64,000 nucleotides of DNA, from contig NZ_CP054150.1 in NCBI RefSeq assembly GCF_021310995.1, positions 806,001-870,000 of the forward strand, given 5' to 3'. Made by a program: the position numbers and the translations under genes. Shown piece by piece: positions 52,122 through 60,890 of this stretch (position 1 is the stretch's first letter; the number at the start of each line of letters is the position of its first letter). The DNA is from Agrobacterium vaccinii. Lineage in GTDB: Bacteria > Pseudomonadota > Alphaproteobacteria > Rhizobiales > Rhizobiaceae. A model generated the notes under the pieces. That model was given only the letters and a program-made list of their open reading frames with translations. It was not told the origin of the DNA and ran no database searches.

Positions 52122-52910
52122 TCAGATCGATTTCGACGCGCCGCCATCCACGCGCAGCATGGTGCCGGTGATGTAGCTGGCAGGCTCTGAGCACAGGAAG
52201 GCACCGGCTGCGGCGAATTCCTCGACCTTGCCGAGTCGACCGGCGGGAATGGTCTTGAGGGACGCTTCGCGCACTTCTTCCACGCTTTTGCCCAGCCGGG
52301 TTGCGTTGGCGCCATCGAGTTCATCGATACGGTCGGTGTGGATGCGCCCCGGCAGCAACAGGTTGGCGGTAATGCCGGAGCCAGCGATTTCCGTGGCAAG
52401 TGTCTTGTTCCAGCCAACCAGCGCGCCGCGCAACGTGTTGGACAGGGCAAGGTTGGGAATGGGCTCGAACACGCCTGACGAGGCGACCGTCAGAATGCGG
52501 CCCCAGCCTTGCTCCTTCATCTGCGGCAGGAATGCGCCGGTCAGTGTGATGACGCGCAGCACCATGGACTGGAAAAAGGTTTCCAGCTTGTCGACAGTGA
52601 TATCCTGTGCCGTGCCTGGAGTGGGCCCACCGGTGTTGTTGACGAGAATATCGATGCCGCCAAGCTTCGTCTGAACGGCCTCGACCATGGAGGCCACGAA
52701 ATTCTCCTGCGAAAGATCGCCCTGCACCCAATCCGCCTTGCCCTTGCCAAGCGCATTGATGGCGTCCGCATTGGCTGCCAGCTTCTCACTGGTGCGCCCG
52801 ACCAGAAGCACATGCGCGCCTTCCTTCGCCAGAGCCGTTGCAATGCCGAGGCCAAGGCCGCGAGAAGAGGCCAGAACGAGCGCGCGTTTGCCGGAAATGC
52901 CGAGATCCAT
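52122..52910 (-). CDS. Atypical short-chain dehydrogenase/reductase
   Basis: The 262-residue Rossmann protein has the cofactor motif ASSRGLGLG (residues 14-22) and NNTGGP (91-96). The catalytic site is not standard: after Ser144/Ser145 the YxxxK pair is replaced by S157-N-T-L-R161. This matches a known SDR-like subgroup with imperfect catalytic residues (BKR-like). The reaction is unknown; it may bind a nucleotide without classical reductase activity. It is divergent from etfQO across a 356-base gap. Confidence 0.85.
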   Translation of the reverse strand: MDLGISGKRALVLASSRGLGLGIATALAKEGAHVLLVGRTSEKLAANADAINALGKGKADWVQGDLSQENFVASMVEAVQTKLGGIDILVNNTGGPTPGTAQDITVDKLETFFQSMVLRVITLTGAFLPQMKEQGWGRILTVASSGVFEPIPNLALSNTLRGALVGWNKTLATEIAGSGITANLLLPGRIHTDRIDELDGANATRLGKSVEEVREASLKTIPAGRLGKVEEFAAAGAFLCSEPASYITGTMLRVDGGASKSI

Positions 52911-53043
52911 GGGTGTCCTCCTAAAAGTGTTGGGGTGTTATAGGGGTGGGCGCCAGAGTTTTGAAGGTGTTTATTTCGCAGCTCGTCTACGAGATGATGC
53001 GCTCTCCACCTACAACCTTGACCTCCTCGCAAATCCCGGTAAT

Positions 53044-53093
53044 TTACGTGAACGTAAGAGTAAGATATTACATGTGCGGTCGATAATGTAATA
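53044..53093. promoter_or_regulatory. Two dyads upstream of ETF-QO
   Basis: TTACGT-GA-ACGTAA (53044-53057) is a perfect dyad that resembles MerR-type LiuR operators, which control branched-chain and fatty-acid catabolism; nearby TATTACAT-N12-ATGTAATA (53066-53093) is a second perfect 8-bp inverted repeat. Either could bind a regulator of the ETF-QO gene or of the divergent SDR. The following leader contains AGGGTT/AACCCT and GCCGG/CCGGC hairpins. Confidence 0.45.
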
Positions 53094-53266
53094 AGCTCGG
53101 ATAGGATTTGCCGCGTTTCAACCTCGACAACGGCTTTTTGCTTTGCGAAGAAGGAGTTGAGACAGAGCCTGAAAGCAGGCGAGTGCAGCCAGGGTTGTGA
53201 ACCCTGCGGCGGTTGGCACGTTAGAAAAACAACGCCGGATGGGACCGGCGAGCTGAGAGGATGGAT

Positions 53267-54931
53267 ATGACGGACGCGATGGAAATGCCGGAACGCGAAT
53301 CGATGGAATTCGACGTTGTGATCGTTGGTGCGGGACCTGCGGGTCTTTCGGCGGCGATACGGCTGAAGCAGGTCAATCCTGAACTTTCCGTCGTCGTGCT
53401 GGAAAAGGGCGCGGAAGTCGGCGCGCATATCGTCTCCGGCGCCGTGGTCGATCCGATCGGCATCGACCGTCTGCTGCCGGGCTGGCGCGAAGAAGAGGGG
53501 CATCCCTTCAAGACGGAAGTCAAGGACGACCAGTTTCTGCTTCTCGGGCCCGCTGGCTCCATCCGCCTGCCCAACTTCGCCATGCCGCCGCTGATGAACA
53601 ACCACGGCAACTACATCGTCTCGCTCGGGCTCGTCTGTCGCTGGCTGGCGGAAAAGGCGGAAGCGCTGGGCGTTGAAATTTATCCCGGCTTTGCGGCGAC
53701 TGAAGTGCTTTACAATGACGCTGGCGCGGTGATCGGCGTTGCGACCGGCGACATGGGCGTGGAACGCAACGGCGAACCCGGCCCGGCTTTTACGCGCGGT
53801 ATGGAGCTGCACGGCAAATATGTGCTGATCGGCGAGGGCGTGCGCGGCTCGCTGGCCAAGCAGCTCATCCAGAAATTCGACCTCTCCAAGGATAGCGACG
53901 TCCAGAAATTCGGCATCGGTATCAAGGAACTCTGGCAGGTCAAGCCGGAGAACCATAGGCCCGGCCTCGTGCAGCACTCCTTCGGCTGGCCACTGGGCAT
54001 GAAGACGGGTGGCGGATCGTTCCTCTATCACCTCGAAGACAATCTCGTTGCCGTCGGCTTCGTGGTGCATCTGAACTACAAGAACCCTTACCTCTATCCC
54101 TTCGAGGAATTCCAGCGCTACAAGACGCATCCGGCAATTGCCCCGACATTCGAAGGCGGCAAGCGCCTGTCCTACGGCGCGCGCGCGATTACCGAGGGCG
54201 GGTATCAGTCGGTGCCGAAGCTGACCTTCCCCGGCGGTGCGCTGATCGGCTGTTCCGCCGGTTTCGTCAACGTGCCGCGCATCAAGGGCAGCCACAATGC
54301 CGTGCTGTCAGGCATGATGGCGGCGGACAGGCTGGCGGATGCCATCGCCGCTGGCCGTGCCAATGACGAAGTCATCGAGATCGAAAACGAATGGCGCGGC
54401 AGCGACATCGGCAAGGATCTGAAGCGCGTGCGCAACGTCAAGCCGCTGTGGTCGAAGTTCGGCACGGCGATCGGCGTGGCGCTGGGCGGGCTGGATATGT
54501 GGACCAACCAGTTGCTCGGCCTTTCGATTTTCGGCACGCTGAAGCACGGCAAGACCGATGCGCAAAGCCTGGAGCCAGCGAAGTTCCACAAGCCCATCGC
54601 TTATCCAAGACCCGACGGCGTGCTGACCTTCGACCGCCTGTCATCCGTGTTCCTCTCCTCCACCAACCACGAGGAAGACCAGCCGGTGCACCTGCAGGTG
54701 AAGGATATGGACCTGCAGAAACGATCCGAACACGACGTCTACGCCGGTCCTTCGACCCGCTACTGTCCCGCCGGGGTCTATGAGTGGGTGGAGAAGGACG
54801 GCGAGCCGACCTATGTCATCAACGCGCAAAACTGCGTCCATTGCAAAACCTGCGATATCAAGGACCCTAACCAGAACATCAACTGGGTACCACCACAGGG
54901 CGGCGAAGGGCCGGTTTACGCCAATATGTGA
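53267..54931 (+). CDS. Electron-transfer flavoprotein:ubiquinone oxidoreductase
   Basis: The protein of about 554 residues has the FAD-binding motif VIVGAGPAGLSAAIRLKQ, an internal hydrophobic part for membrane/quinone contact, and the C-terminal 4Fe-4S site YCPAGVYEW plus NAQNCVHCKTCDIKDPNQNI (three close cysteines and a distal one). It passes electrons from fatty-acid and amino-acid oxidation to ubiquinone. ATG 53267 follows GAGAGG; the ATG two codons earlier is an alternative. The candidate catabolic operators upstream fit this role. Confidence 0.94.
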   Translation: MTDAMEMPERESMEFDVVIVGAGPAGLSAAIRLKQVNPELSVVVLEKGAEVGAHIVSGAVVDPIGIDRLLPGWREEEGHPFKTEVKDDQFLLLGPAGSIRLPNFAMPPLMNNHGNYIVSLGLVCRWLAEKAEALGVEIYPGFAATEVLYNDAGAVIGVATGDMGVERNGEPGPAFTRGMELHGKYVLIGEGVRGSLAKQLIQKFDLSKDSDVQKFGIGIKELWQVKPENHRPGLVQHSFGWPLGMKTGGGSFLYHLEDNLVAVGFVVHLNYKNPYLYPFEEFQRYKTHPAIAPTFEGGKRLSYGARAITEGGYQSVPKLTFPGGALIGCSAGFVNVPRIKGSHNAVLSGMMAADRLADAIAAGRANDEVIEIENEWRGSDIGKDLKRVRNVKPLWSKFGTAIGVALGGLDMWTNQLLGLSIFGTLKHGKTDAQSLEPAKFHKPIAYPRPDGVLTFDRLSSVFLSSTNHEEDQPVHLQVKDMDLQKRSEHDVYAGPSTRYCPAGVYEWVEKDGEPTYVINAQNCVHCKTCDIKDPNQNINWVPPQGGEGPVYANM

Positions 54932-55077
54932 TGGAGCAGGCGCTGGTGACAGGGAGGCAGGTGCCTGTTTCGTGGTCAAACGTATATTTGCGGGATCGTC
55001 GCTGATAATCTAGTAATGGATGGGCCTTACGATGACGCATGATAGTGTGATCGAAAATGGGCTGCGGGAGTGAGCAG

Positions 55078-55824
55078 ATGACAAGTTCAGCCGATATGGT
55101 TTCAACGGTGCGCAAAAAAAGGCAGTTGGTGGCGGCTATGTCTCTGGCGGTGTTGGCGCTGAGTGCCGCTGGCGGGTCTCCTGTTCTGGCCGCAAGCTGC
55201 CGTGCAGATGCCGCCGCAGAGATCGACTGGAGTGCGTGCAACAAGCGTCTTCTGATGCTGGGCGGTAGCGTGCTGGATGGTGCGGATTTGCGCGGGACGG
55301 ATTTCACCTTTACCGATCTGCGTGGTTCTTCCTTCAAGAAAGCCAATCTGGAAAAGGCCAAGCTGATCCGTACGTCTCTGGCGTCATCGCAATTGCAGGG
55401 CGGAAATTTTGTGAAGGTCGAGGCCTATCGCGGTGATTTCAGCGATGCGGATGCGGAAAATGCGAAGTTCAACAGCGCAGAAATGCAGCGGGCGAATTTT
55501 CAGAATGCCAAGCTCGTGGGTACCGATTTCAGCAAGGCTGAACTTGGCAGGGCCGATTTCGAAGGCGCGACGCTGACGGGCGCTAAGTTTTCCATGGCCA
55601 ACCTGTCGCGCTCCCGTTTCGAAGGCGCAAAATTCACCGGGCCCATCGATTTCGCCAATGCGTTTCTTCTTCTGGCCCGCATCGAAGGGCTGGACCTTTC
55701 GGCCGCGACTGGCCTTGAGCAGAAGCAGGTGGATATTGCCTGCGGCGATGCCAAGACCAAACTGCCGCAGGGACTGACGGCACCTGCGGAGTGGCCGTGC
55801 CCTGAGGACCCGGACGACGATTGA
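55078..55824 (+). CDS. Exported pentapeptide-repeat protein
   Basis: The 248-residue protein has a signal peptide (to about residue 39), then tandem pentapeptide repeats (A-D/N-L-R/x patterns such as GADLRGTDFTFTDLRGSSFKKANL and GTDFSKAELGRADFEGATL) forming a right-handed beta-helix, and a short acidic C-terminus. Such exported repeat proteins occur in many alphaproteobacteria; function is usually unknown. The ATG at 55078 follows GGGAGTGAGCAG. It is unrelated to the quinolone-protecting cytoplasmic Qnr type because of the signal peptide. Confidence 0.82.
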   Translation: MTSSADMVSTVRKKRQLVAAMSLAVLALSAAGGSPVLAASCRADAAAEIDWSACNKRLLMLGGSVLDGADLRGTDFTFTDLRGSSFKKANLEKAKLIRTSLASSQLQGGNFVKVEAYRGDFSDADAENAKFNSAEMQRANFQNAKLVGTDFSKAELGRADFEGATLTGAKFSMANLSRSRFEGAKFTGPIDFANAFLLLARIEGLDLSAATGLEQKQVDIACGDAKTKLPQGLTAPAEWPCPEDPDDD

Positions 55825-55861
55825 GGGTCGGGCGGGACGCAGGGTCGGTGGGTGTGGCCTA

Positions 55862-56015
55862 CCCCCCTCTGTCCTGCCGGACATCTCCCCCTCAGGTGGG
55901 GAGATTAGCAAGGTGCGCCGACATTGCGTCAGTCTCGACGTATGAGATGGCCGAAGGGCTGCCGCGAGTCGATCTCCCCCCTTGAGGGGGAGATGCCTGG
56001 CAAGGCAGAGGGGGG
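55862..56015. repeat. Palindromic repeat family A, copy 7
   Basis: Same orientation as copies 1-3, with CTCAGGTGGGGAGATTAGCA on the left and GAGTCGATCTCCCCCCTTGA, then AAGGCAGAGGGGGG, on the right. It separates two convergent genes. Confidence 0.85.
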
Positions 56016-56052
56016 TGAGCGGCAGTCTCAACCGCTCATGACGTCTCCGCCA

Positions 56053-57069
56053 CTAGAACCCCGACAAAACAATCTTACCCCGAGCCGTTCCACTTTCGAT
56101 CAACGCATGCGCCTTGATCAGATTGGCGGCGTTGACGGTGCCGAAGACCTCGGTGAGCGTTGTCTTGATCTTGCCCGCATCCACCAGTTCAGACACGTGG
56201 TTCAGCAGTTTGTGCTGTTCGAGAATATCGGCTGTTTCGAAGACCGGGCGGGCAAACATCATTTCCCAGTGGATGGAGATGGCCTTGCGTTTGAAGGGCA
56301 TGGCATCGAAGCCGCCTGCGGGGTCGTCGATCAGGCAGAAGCGTCCCTGTGGGGCGATCAGCGCGACGCTGTCGGCGGCGTGGAGATCGCTTTGGGTGGT
56401 GGAGAAGACAAAGGCGGGTGCGCCGAGGCCGAGCGCTTCCACCTGCGGGGCGAGCGGCTGGCTGTGGTCGATAATGTGGTGCGCGCCAAGGGATTTGGCC
56501 CATTCCTTGGTTTCAGGGCGTGAGGCCGTGGCGATGACGGTGAGGTCGGTCAGCTGCCGTGCCAGCTGGATGGCGATGGAGCCGACGCCGCCTGCACCAC
56601 CGATGATGAGGATGGCATTGGCTGCACCGGCGACGGGGTCTTTCACCTTCAGCCGGTCGAACAGCGCCTCGTAAGCGGTGATGGCGGTGAGGGGCAGGGC
56701 GGCGGCTTCCTCGAAGCTGAGGCTTTTGGGCTTGGTGCCGACGATGCGCTCATCCACCAGATGGAATTCGCTGTTGGAGCCGGGGCGGTTGATGGCACCG
56801 GCGTAAAACACCTCGTCGCCTGGCTTGAACAGCGTCACGCCTTCGCCCACGGCCTTGACGATGCCTGCGGCATCGAAGCCGAGAATGCGGGCCTAGCCTT
56901 CTTCCGGCGGCTGGTTGCGGCGTACCTTCGTATCGACAGGATTGACGGACACGGCCTTCACCTCGACCAGAAGATCATGCCCTCCAGCTTCCGGCACGGA
57001 TACATCGAGGTCAACAAGCGCATCTGCTTCCGTGATGGGTTTTGCGCTTTTGTAACCGATCGCACGCAT
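56053..57069 (-). pseudogene. Zinc-binding alcohol dehydrogenase/quinone oxidoreductase interrupted by an amber codon
   Basis: Read through, the gene encodes a full-length MDR-family protein: MRAIGYKSAKPITEADALV at the start, ILGFDAAGIV, the nucleotide-binding GGAGGVGSIAIQLARQL, and SGTARGKIVLSGF at the end. Codon 59 is TAG (56893-56895), between PPEEG and ARILGF; a CAG or AAG codon is usual there, so one base change explains it. Everything else is intact and in frame. The product is a 58-residue fragment unless suppressed. It is divergent from an HxlR regulator, a pairing like YtfG/YtfH. The gene is recently damaged, or the base is a sequencing error. Confidence 0.8.
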
Positions 57070-57173
57070 GGCGTATTCTCCTTTGCTTGTTGCGTTGACC
57101 TCTATTTGATAGAGATGAGCGCGCACCGCAAGAATGCACATATTCTGTATATACGCACAAAAAGGATACTACG

Positions 57174-57575
57174 ATGTCCCGTCCCCGTGCCAAATTGACC
57201 GGCAATTTTCCCGGTTGTCCGGTGGAGTCGACGCTGAGTTTTCTGGATGGAAAATGGAAGGGCGTGATCCTCTATCACCTGATGAACGAGGGCACGCTGC
57301 GCTTCAACGAGCTGCGCCGCCACATCCCCAGCGTGACCCAGCGCATGCTGACCAAGCAGTTGCGTGAACTGGAAGAGGCCGGGCTGATTTCCCGCAAGGT
57401 CTTTGCCGTGGTGCCGCCACGTGTGGATTACGCTCTGACGCCGCTGGGGCTCAGCATGCAGCCGGTTATCGTTGCGCTGAAGACGTGGGGTGAGGCGCAT
57501 GTGATCTGCAAGGATGGCGCAAAGCGCTTCGTTTCTCCCGCCGATCTGATCAGGCCGCTGGAGGCCGCCGAATGA
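57174..57575 (+). CDS. HxlR-family transcriptional regulator
   Basis: The 133-residue winged-helix protein shows NFPGCPVESTLSFLDGKWKGVILYHL and LRFNELRRHIPSVTQRMLTKQLRELEEAGLISRKV, typical of HxlR/YtfH proteins. Its N-terminal Cys15 is the conserved thiol through which relatives sense quinones or disulfide stress. It is divergent from the broken oxidoreductase and its stop overlaps the aldehyde dehydrogenase ATG, so it probably controls both. The short divergent region (57070-57173) should hold its operator. Confidence 0.88.
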   Translation: MSRPRAKLTGNFPGCPVESTLSFLDGKWKGVILYHLMNEGTLRFNELRRHIPSVTQRMLTKQLRELEEAGLISRKVFAVVPPRVDYALTPLGLSMQPVIVALKTWGEAHVICKDGAKRFVSPADLIRPLEAAE

Positions 57576-58975
57576 GCGACGCCGTCGAGATTCTTGCCCG
57601 CCAGCGCGATGCCTTTCTGCGTGACGGACCGCCGACACTCGAGGCGCGCAAGGCTGATCTGAAAGCGCTGCGCAAGGTGGTGACAGCGCGCAGGCGGGAT
57701 ATCGAGCAGGCGGTCGATCTGGATTTCGGTGGGCGTTCACCGCGTGAAACGGCCCTGCTGGATATTCTGGGCGTGGTGCAGGGCATCGATTACCTGACGC
57801 GTCATCTGAAGCGCTTCATGAAGCCGGAGCGCCGCCATGTGGCGGCGACATTCCAGATGGGGCGGGCCCATGTGGAGTATCAGCCGCTGGGCGTCATCGG
57901 CATCATGTCGCCGTGGAACTACCCGTTTCTGCTGGCCATGGTGCCGCTGGCAACGGCCATTGCTGCCGGAAACCGGGCGATGTTGAAGCCCTCCGAACTG
58001 ACGCCGCGCACCAGCCAGTTGATGAAGGACATGCTGGCCAGTATTTTTCCGGAAGAAAAAGTCGCCGTCATTTTAGGGGATGCCGAGGTGGGTGCGGCCT
58101 TCAGCGGGCTTGCCTTCGATCATCTGTTCTTCACCGGCAGCACGCAGGTGGGCAAGGCCGTGATGAGGGCGGCCAGCGAGAACCTCGTGCCGGTGACGCT
58201 GGAGTTGGGCGGCAAGAGCCCGACGCTTATTCAAAAGGGCCATGCCACCGAAAGCAATGTGGCCTCCGTCGTGTTCGGCAAACTGACCAATGGCGGACAG
58301 ACCTGCGTGGCACCGGATTACGTCTTCGTGCATGAGGATGATCTGGACGCCTTTACCGATGCCTTCGGTAGGGCGGTGGCGAAATCCTATCCCAAGGGAC
58401 CATCGACCATCGATTTCGCCTCCATCGTCAGCGACCGGCACTTTGGGCGGCTGAAGGGCCTGCTGGATGACGCACGGCAAAATGGGGCGCGGGTGGTGGA
58501 GGTCGGCAGTGCCGCGCCGTCCGCCGCAAGCCGCATCCGCGTTCTGCCGCCAACGCTGGTCTTCGACGCGACCGACGAGATGGCAGTGATGCGCGAAGAG
58601 ATTTTCGGGCCGATCCTGCCCGTGCGGACCTATCGCGAGATCGGCGAAGTGATTGCTTACATCAATGCAAGGCCAAGGCCTCTGGCGCTTTATGTGTTTG
58701 GCGATGAAAAGAGCGAGGATTGCCGGGCGGTGCTGGCCCGCACCATCTCCGGCAATGTCGGCATCAACAACACCATATTGCATGTGGCGCAGGATGATCT
58801 GCCGTTTGGCGGGGTAGGGGCCAGCGGCATGGGTGCCTATCACGGCATAGAGGGCTTTCGTCGCATGAGCCACGCCAAAGGCGTGTTCGTGCAAGGGCGG
58901 TGGAGCCTGCCGACGCTGTTGCGCGCGCCATTCGGGCGGCTGACAGACTGGACGCTGGCATTTCTGCTTCGATAA
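57572..58975 (+). CDS. Aldehyde dehydrogenase, coniferyl-aldehyde-dehydrogenase-like
   Basis: The 467-residue enzyme has the ALDH motifs IMSPWNYPFLLAMVPLATAI, FTGSTQVGKAVMRAA, the catalytic base in VTLELGGKSPTL and the nucleophile in GGQTCVAPDYVFV. The short length and the C-terminal HVAQDDLPFGGVGASGMGAYHGIEGF motif place it with coniferyl aldehyde dehydrogenases, which oxidise aromatic aldehydes from lignin. It overlaps the HxlR gene by four bases and is probably co-regulated in response to aldehydes or quinones. Confidence 0.88.
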   Translation: MSDAVEILARQRDAFLRDGPPTLEARKADLKALRKVVTARRRDIEQAVDLDFGGRSPRETALLDILGVVQGIDYLTRHLKRFMKPERRHVAATFQMGRAHVEYQPLGVIGIMSPWNYPFLLAMVPLATAIAAGNRAMLKPSELTPRTSQLMKDMLASIFPEEKVAVILGDAEVGAAFSGLAFDHLFFTGSTQVGKAVMRAASENLVPVTLELGGKSPTLIQKGHATESNVASVVFGKLTNGGQTCVAPDYVFVHEDDLDAFTDAFGRAVAKSYPKGPSTIDFASIVSDRHFGRLKGLLDDARQNGARVVEVGSAAPSAASRIRVLPPTLVFDATDEMAVMREEIFGPILPVRTYREIGEVIAYINARPRPLALYVFGDEKSEDCRAVLARTISGNVGINNTILHVAQDDLPFGGVGASGMGAYHGIEGFRRMSHAKGVFVQGRWSLPTLLRAPFGRLTDWTLAFLLR

Positions 58976-59056
58976 AAATATTCCGCACCGCAACATTGAT
59001 CTGCCCGGATTGCTTCATAGCGTCGCGGCAGTGATTCTCAGTCAGGGACGACAAGC

Positions 59057-59893
59057 ATGGGTATTGGTTGGATTGAGGCCGCGATTCTCGGTTTTATTCA
59101 AGGTCTTACGGAATTTTTGCCGATTTCTTCCAGCGCGCATCTGCGGATTGCCGGGGAGTTTCTGGGAACGGGGGAAGATCCCGGCGCTGCCTTCACCGCC
59201 ATTATTCAGATCGGGACCGAACTGGCGGTTCTCGTCTATTTCTGGTCCGACATCATGCGCATCGCCATGGCATGGCTTCGCCAGAACCTGCGCCTTGGCG
59301 GCAGCTACGATGCTGCCGACGCGCGCATGGGCTGGCTCATCATTATCGGCTCGGTGCCGATCGTGCTGTTGGGCCTGCTGTTCAAGGATTCCATCGAGAC
59401 CTCGCTGCGCAATCTCTATATCACCGCCGTCATGCTGATCGTCTTCGGCATCATCCTTGGTTATGCGGATAAGATTGGCAAGAAGAAGTATCCGCTGAAC
59501 AAGCTCATCTGGCGTGATGGCATTCTGTTCGGTTTCGCACAGGCCATGGCGCTGATCCCCGGCGTGTCCCGCTCCGGCGGCACGATTACGGCGGGCCTGC
59601 TGCTCGGCTATACACGCGAAGCGGCAGCACGCTATTCCTTTCTTCTCGCCGTTCCCGCCGTCTTCGGTTCCGGTTTCTACCAGCTTTACAAAAGCATCGG
59701 CCAGGTCAACCCAGTCGGCTGGGGTCCCACAGCACTCGCCACGCTGATCTCCTTCATCGTCGGCTATGCCGTCATCGTCGGCTTCCTGAAGCTGGTCTCG
59801 AGCAAAAGCTATATGCCGTTCGTGTGGTACCGCGTGGGTCTGGGCGTGTTGCTTCTGGTGCTTCTCTCCACGGGCGTGATCAGCGCTGCGTAA
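59057..59893 (+). CDS. uppP: Undecaprenyl-diphosphatase UppP (BacA)
   Basis: The 278-residue membrane protein shows the two BacA family signatures, [21 protein letters not shown] near residues 15-35 and [20 protein letters not shown] in the middle, with seven or more membrane segments. It recycles the lipid carrier for peptidoglycan synthesis. The ATG is preceded by CAGGGACG. A GC hairpin follows the stop. Confidence 0.95.
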   Translation: MGIGWIEAAILGFIQGLTEFLPISSSAHLRIAGEFLGTGEDPGAAFTAIIQIGTELAVLVYFWSDIMRIAMAWLRQNLRLGGSYDAADARMGWLIIIGSVPIVLLGLLFKDSIETSLRNLYITAVMLIVFGIILGYADKIGKKKYPLNKLIWRDGILFGFAQAMALIPGVSRSGGTITAGLLLGYTREAAARYSFLLAVPAVFGSGFYQLYKSIGQVNPVGWGPTALATLISFIVGYAVIVGFLKLVSSKSYMPFVWYRVGLGVLLLVLLSTGVISAA

Positions 59894-59919
59894 CAAGCGA
59901 CGATGCTGCCATGTCGTAT

Positions 59920-59940
59920 CCTCGGCTTTTAGGGCCGGGG
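59920..59940 (+). terminator. Weak hairpin after uppP
   Basis: CCTCGGC and GCCGGGG pair with one G-U step around TTTTAGG, 26 bases after the uppP stop. The 141-base remainder before the ABC operon contains AT-rich sequence with a TTGCGC...TATAAG promoter-like pair near 60015-60045. Confidence 0.35.
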
Positions 59941-60080
59941 ATCGATTTACGATTTTCCTTGAAATCTTTTCCGTGGAATGATTTTTCACCCCGGATGTGC
60001 AATAGAGCCGTTTATTGCGCGGTATTTTTCGTTTGCTTCTATAAGTATCCATCCGCAACAAGGACAGTCGGGACCCGTTG

Positions 60081-60860
60081 ATGAGTATTGAAGGCTGTTA
60101 CGCTTTGGCGGTGGAGGACATCCACAAGAGCTTCGGTACGCATGAAGTCCTCAAAGGCATTTCACTGAACGCCCGCAAGGGTGACGTGATCTCGATCATC
60201 GGCTCCTCCGGCTCCGGCAAGAGCACGTTCCTGCGCTGCATCAACTTTCTGGAAATGCCCGACCGTGGCCGTGTGACCGTCAATGGCGAGGAAGTCTCCG
60301 TCAAGATTGGACGCGATGGCAAGGCCGTGCCGAAAAGCTGGCGGCAGGTGGAGCGCCTGCGCACCGGGCTTGGCATGGTGTTTCAGAACTTCAATCTCTG
60401 GGCCCACCGCACGGTGCTGGAAAACATCATCGAAGCGCCCGTCCATGTGATGGGCGTGAAGCGGCAGGATGCGATTGAGCGAGCCGAAGCGCTGCTCAAC
60501 AAGGTCGGCCTTTACGACAAGAAGGACGCCTATCCGGCGATTCTCTCCGGCGGCCAGCAGCAGCGTGCAGCGATTGCGCGAGCGCTCTGTGTCGAGCCCG
60601 CCGTGATGCTGTTCGATGAGCCGACCTCGGCACTGGACCCGGAACTGGTGGGCGAGGTGCTGAGGGTGATCCGCGATCTGGCCGAAGAAGGCCGCACCAT
60701 GTTGCTGGTGACGCATGAAATGCGCTTTGCCCGTGATGTGTCCAACCACGTCATGTTTCTGCATCAGGGCCGTGTGGAAGAGGAGGGGACGCCGGATCAG
60801 GTGTTTGGAAACCCGACCAGCACCCGCACCCGCGACTTTACCGGCGCCATCGCCAACTGA
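60081..60860 (+). CDS. Polar amino-acid ABC transporter ATPase
   Basis: The 259-residue ATPase has Walker A GSSGSGKST, the Q-loop MVFQNFNLW, the signature LSGGQQQRAAIARAL and Walker B VMLFDEPTSALDPELV. It resembles HisP/GlnQ. ATG 60081 gives MSIEGCYALAVED; a TTG precedes it. It begins a four-gene transporter operon, ATPase-binding protein-permease-permease, that runs into a homocysteine methyltransferase gene. Confidence 0.93.
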   Translation: MSIEGCYALAVEDIHKSFGTHEVLKGISLNARKGDVISIIGSSGSGKSTFLRCINFLEMPDRGRVTVNGEEVSVKIGRDGKAVPKSWRQVERLRTGLGMVFQNFNLWAHRTVLENIIEAPVHVMGVKRQDAIERAEALLNKVGLYDKKDAYPAILSGGQQQRAAIARALCVEPAVMLFDEPTSALDPELVGEVLRVIRDLAEEGRTMLLVTHEMRFARDVSNHVMFLHQGRVEEEGTPDQVFGNPTSTRTRDFTGAIAN

Positions 60861-60890
60861 TCTATCATCGTTTTAACCGGAGAGATTTCC

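Noticed and set aside
52541..54295. A 584-residue minus-strand frame overlapping ETF-QO.
   Set aside because: The plus-strand ETF-QO has all family motifs; the minus frame has none.
59893..60080. Possible SAM-type riboswitch before the ABC operon, suggested by the downstream methyltransferase.
   Set aside because: No SAM-II or SAM-I core sequence or pairing was found in the leader.
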